Below are positions 5,215-5,379 of a stretch of 5,379 nucleotides of DNA, one piece after another (within the stretch, counting starts at the first letter, position 1; each line of letters opens with the position of its first letter). The notes below the pieces were generated by a model. It worked only from the letters and a program-made list of their open reading frames with translations. It did no database searches and was not told where the DNA came from. Made by a program: the position numbers and the translations under genes. This stretch comes from Lachnospiraceae bacterium UBA7160 (GTDB lineage Bacteria; Bacillota; Clostridia; Lachnospirales; Lachnospiraceae), in the NCBI GenBank assembly GCA_002491565.1, contig DKWE01000035.1, positions 1-5,379 of the forward strand. The letters run 5' to 3'.

Positions 5215-5379
5215 TCGCCTTATTCTCCCCTGGTATTCACTTTTTCCCTTCCGAAATCCCCAAAACTCCTGTCGCTTTTCCGGGAGCAGGCATAAAAAAT
5301 CTCTGTATCCCTGAAAAAGTTATGCACTTTTGCCCTTCCGCACGGCTTTGCCGGACGGTGTTTTCCGGGTTTAGGCTGC
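5215..5379. other. Non-coding region with clustered inverted repeats, candidate oriT and upstream region of the ribbon-helix-helix gene
   Basis: No gene is evident here. Three overlapping or adjacent inverted repeats are visible. AAAAGT (5315-5320) pairs with ACTTTT (5326-5331) around TATGC. CCG-2-CGGC, loop TTT, GCCG-2-CGG spans 5338-5358. CCGGA (5351-5355) pairs with TCCGG (5364-5368). The 5338-5358 hairpin folds better on the minus strand, where one of the two mismatches becomes a T-G wobble. Position upstream of a ribbon-helix-helix gene in a relaxase locus, plus dense inverted repeats, is typical of oriT. No convincing promoter was found for the downstream gene. The oriT reading is inference, and the region may continue past the window edge. 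Confidence 0.35.

Overview
The window looks like part of an integrative and conjugative or mobilizable element from a Clostridia gut bacterium, most likely Lachnospiraceae or a relative. The evidence is a set of leftward mobility genes with near-perfect AGGAGG-type ribosome binding sites, moderate G+C, and protein families that recur together in such elements. There is no rRNA, tRNA, CRISPR array or insertion sequence.

Layout from right to left, which is the direction of the mobility genes. Positions 5215-5379 are non-coding and hold nested inverted repeats; this is a plausible oriT and promoter region. Next come a ribbon-helix-helix DNA-binding protein (4774-5193) and a small, charged, helical protein of unknown function (4407-4691). 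After an interruption come a large relaxase fused to about twelve Sel1-like repeats (539-3448) and the N-terminal 173 residues of a DUF3991/TOPRIM protein (1-521), whose end lies outside the window. The relaxase and DUF3991 genes are only 17 nt apart and probably form one operon. The ribbon-helix-helix protein and the relaxase would together make up a relaxosome.

The interruption is the most interesting part. Between the small protein and the relaxase lies a rightward unit (3521-4382) with its own consensus sigma-70 promoter (TTGACA, 17 bp, TATAAT). It has a transcribed non-coding leader of about 175 nt with several hairpins, then a strong intrinsic terminator with an imperfect U tract. A good ribosome binding site follows, then a 195-residue protein that I recognise as PBECR4-like, i.e. 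a predicted nuclease of the Barnase/EndoU/ColicinE5-D/RelE group, and finally a second terminator. Promoter, structured RNA, leaky terminator and nuclease gene is the layout of type III (RNA-antitoxin) toxin-antitoxin loci. PBECR4 is not one of the type III toxin families I know, so this may be an undescribed RNA-nuclease pair carried as cargo. A cis-acting attenuator is the main alternative.

Confidence is high for the reading frames, starts, promoter and first terminator. It is good for the relaxase/Sel1, DUF3991 and ribbon-helix-helix calls, and fair for PBECR4. It is low for the RNA's function and the oriT.
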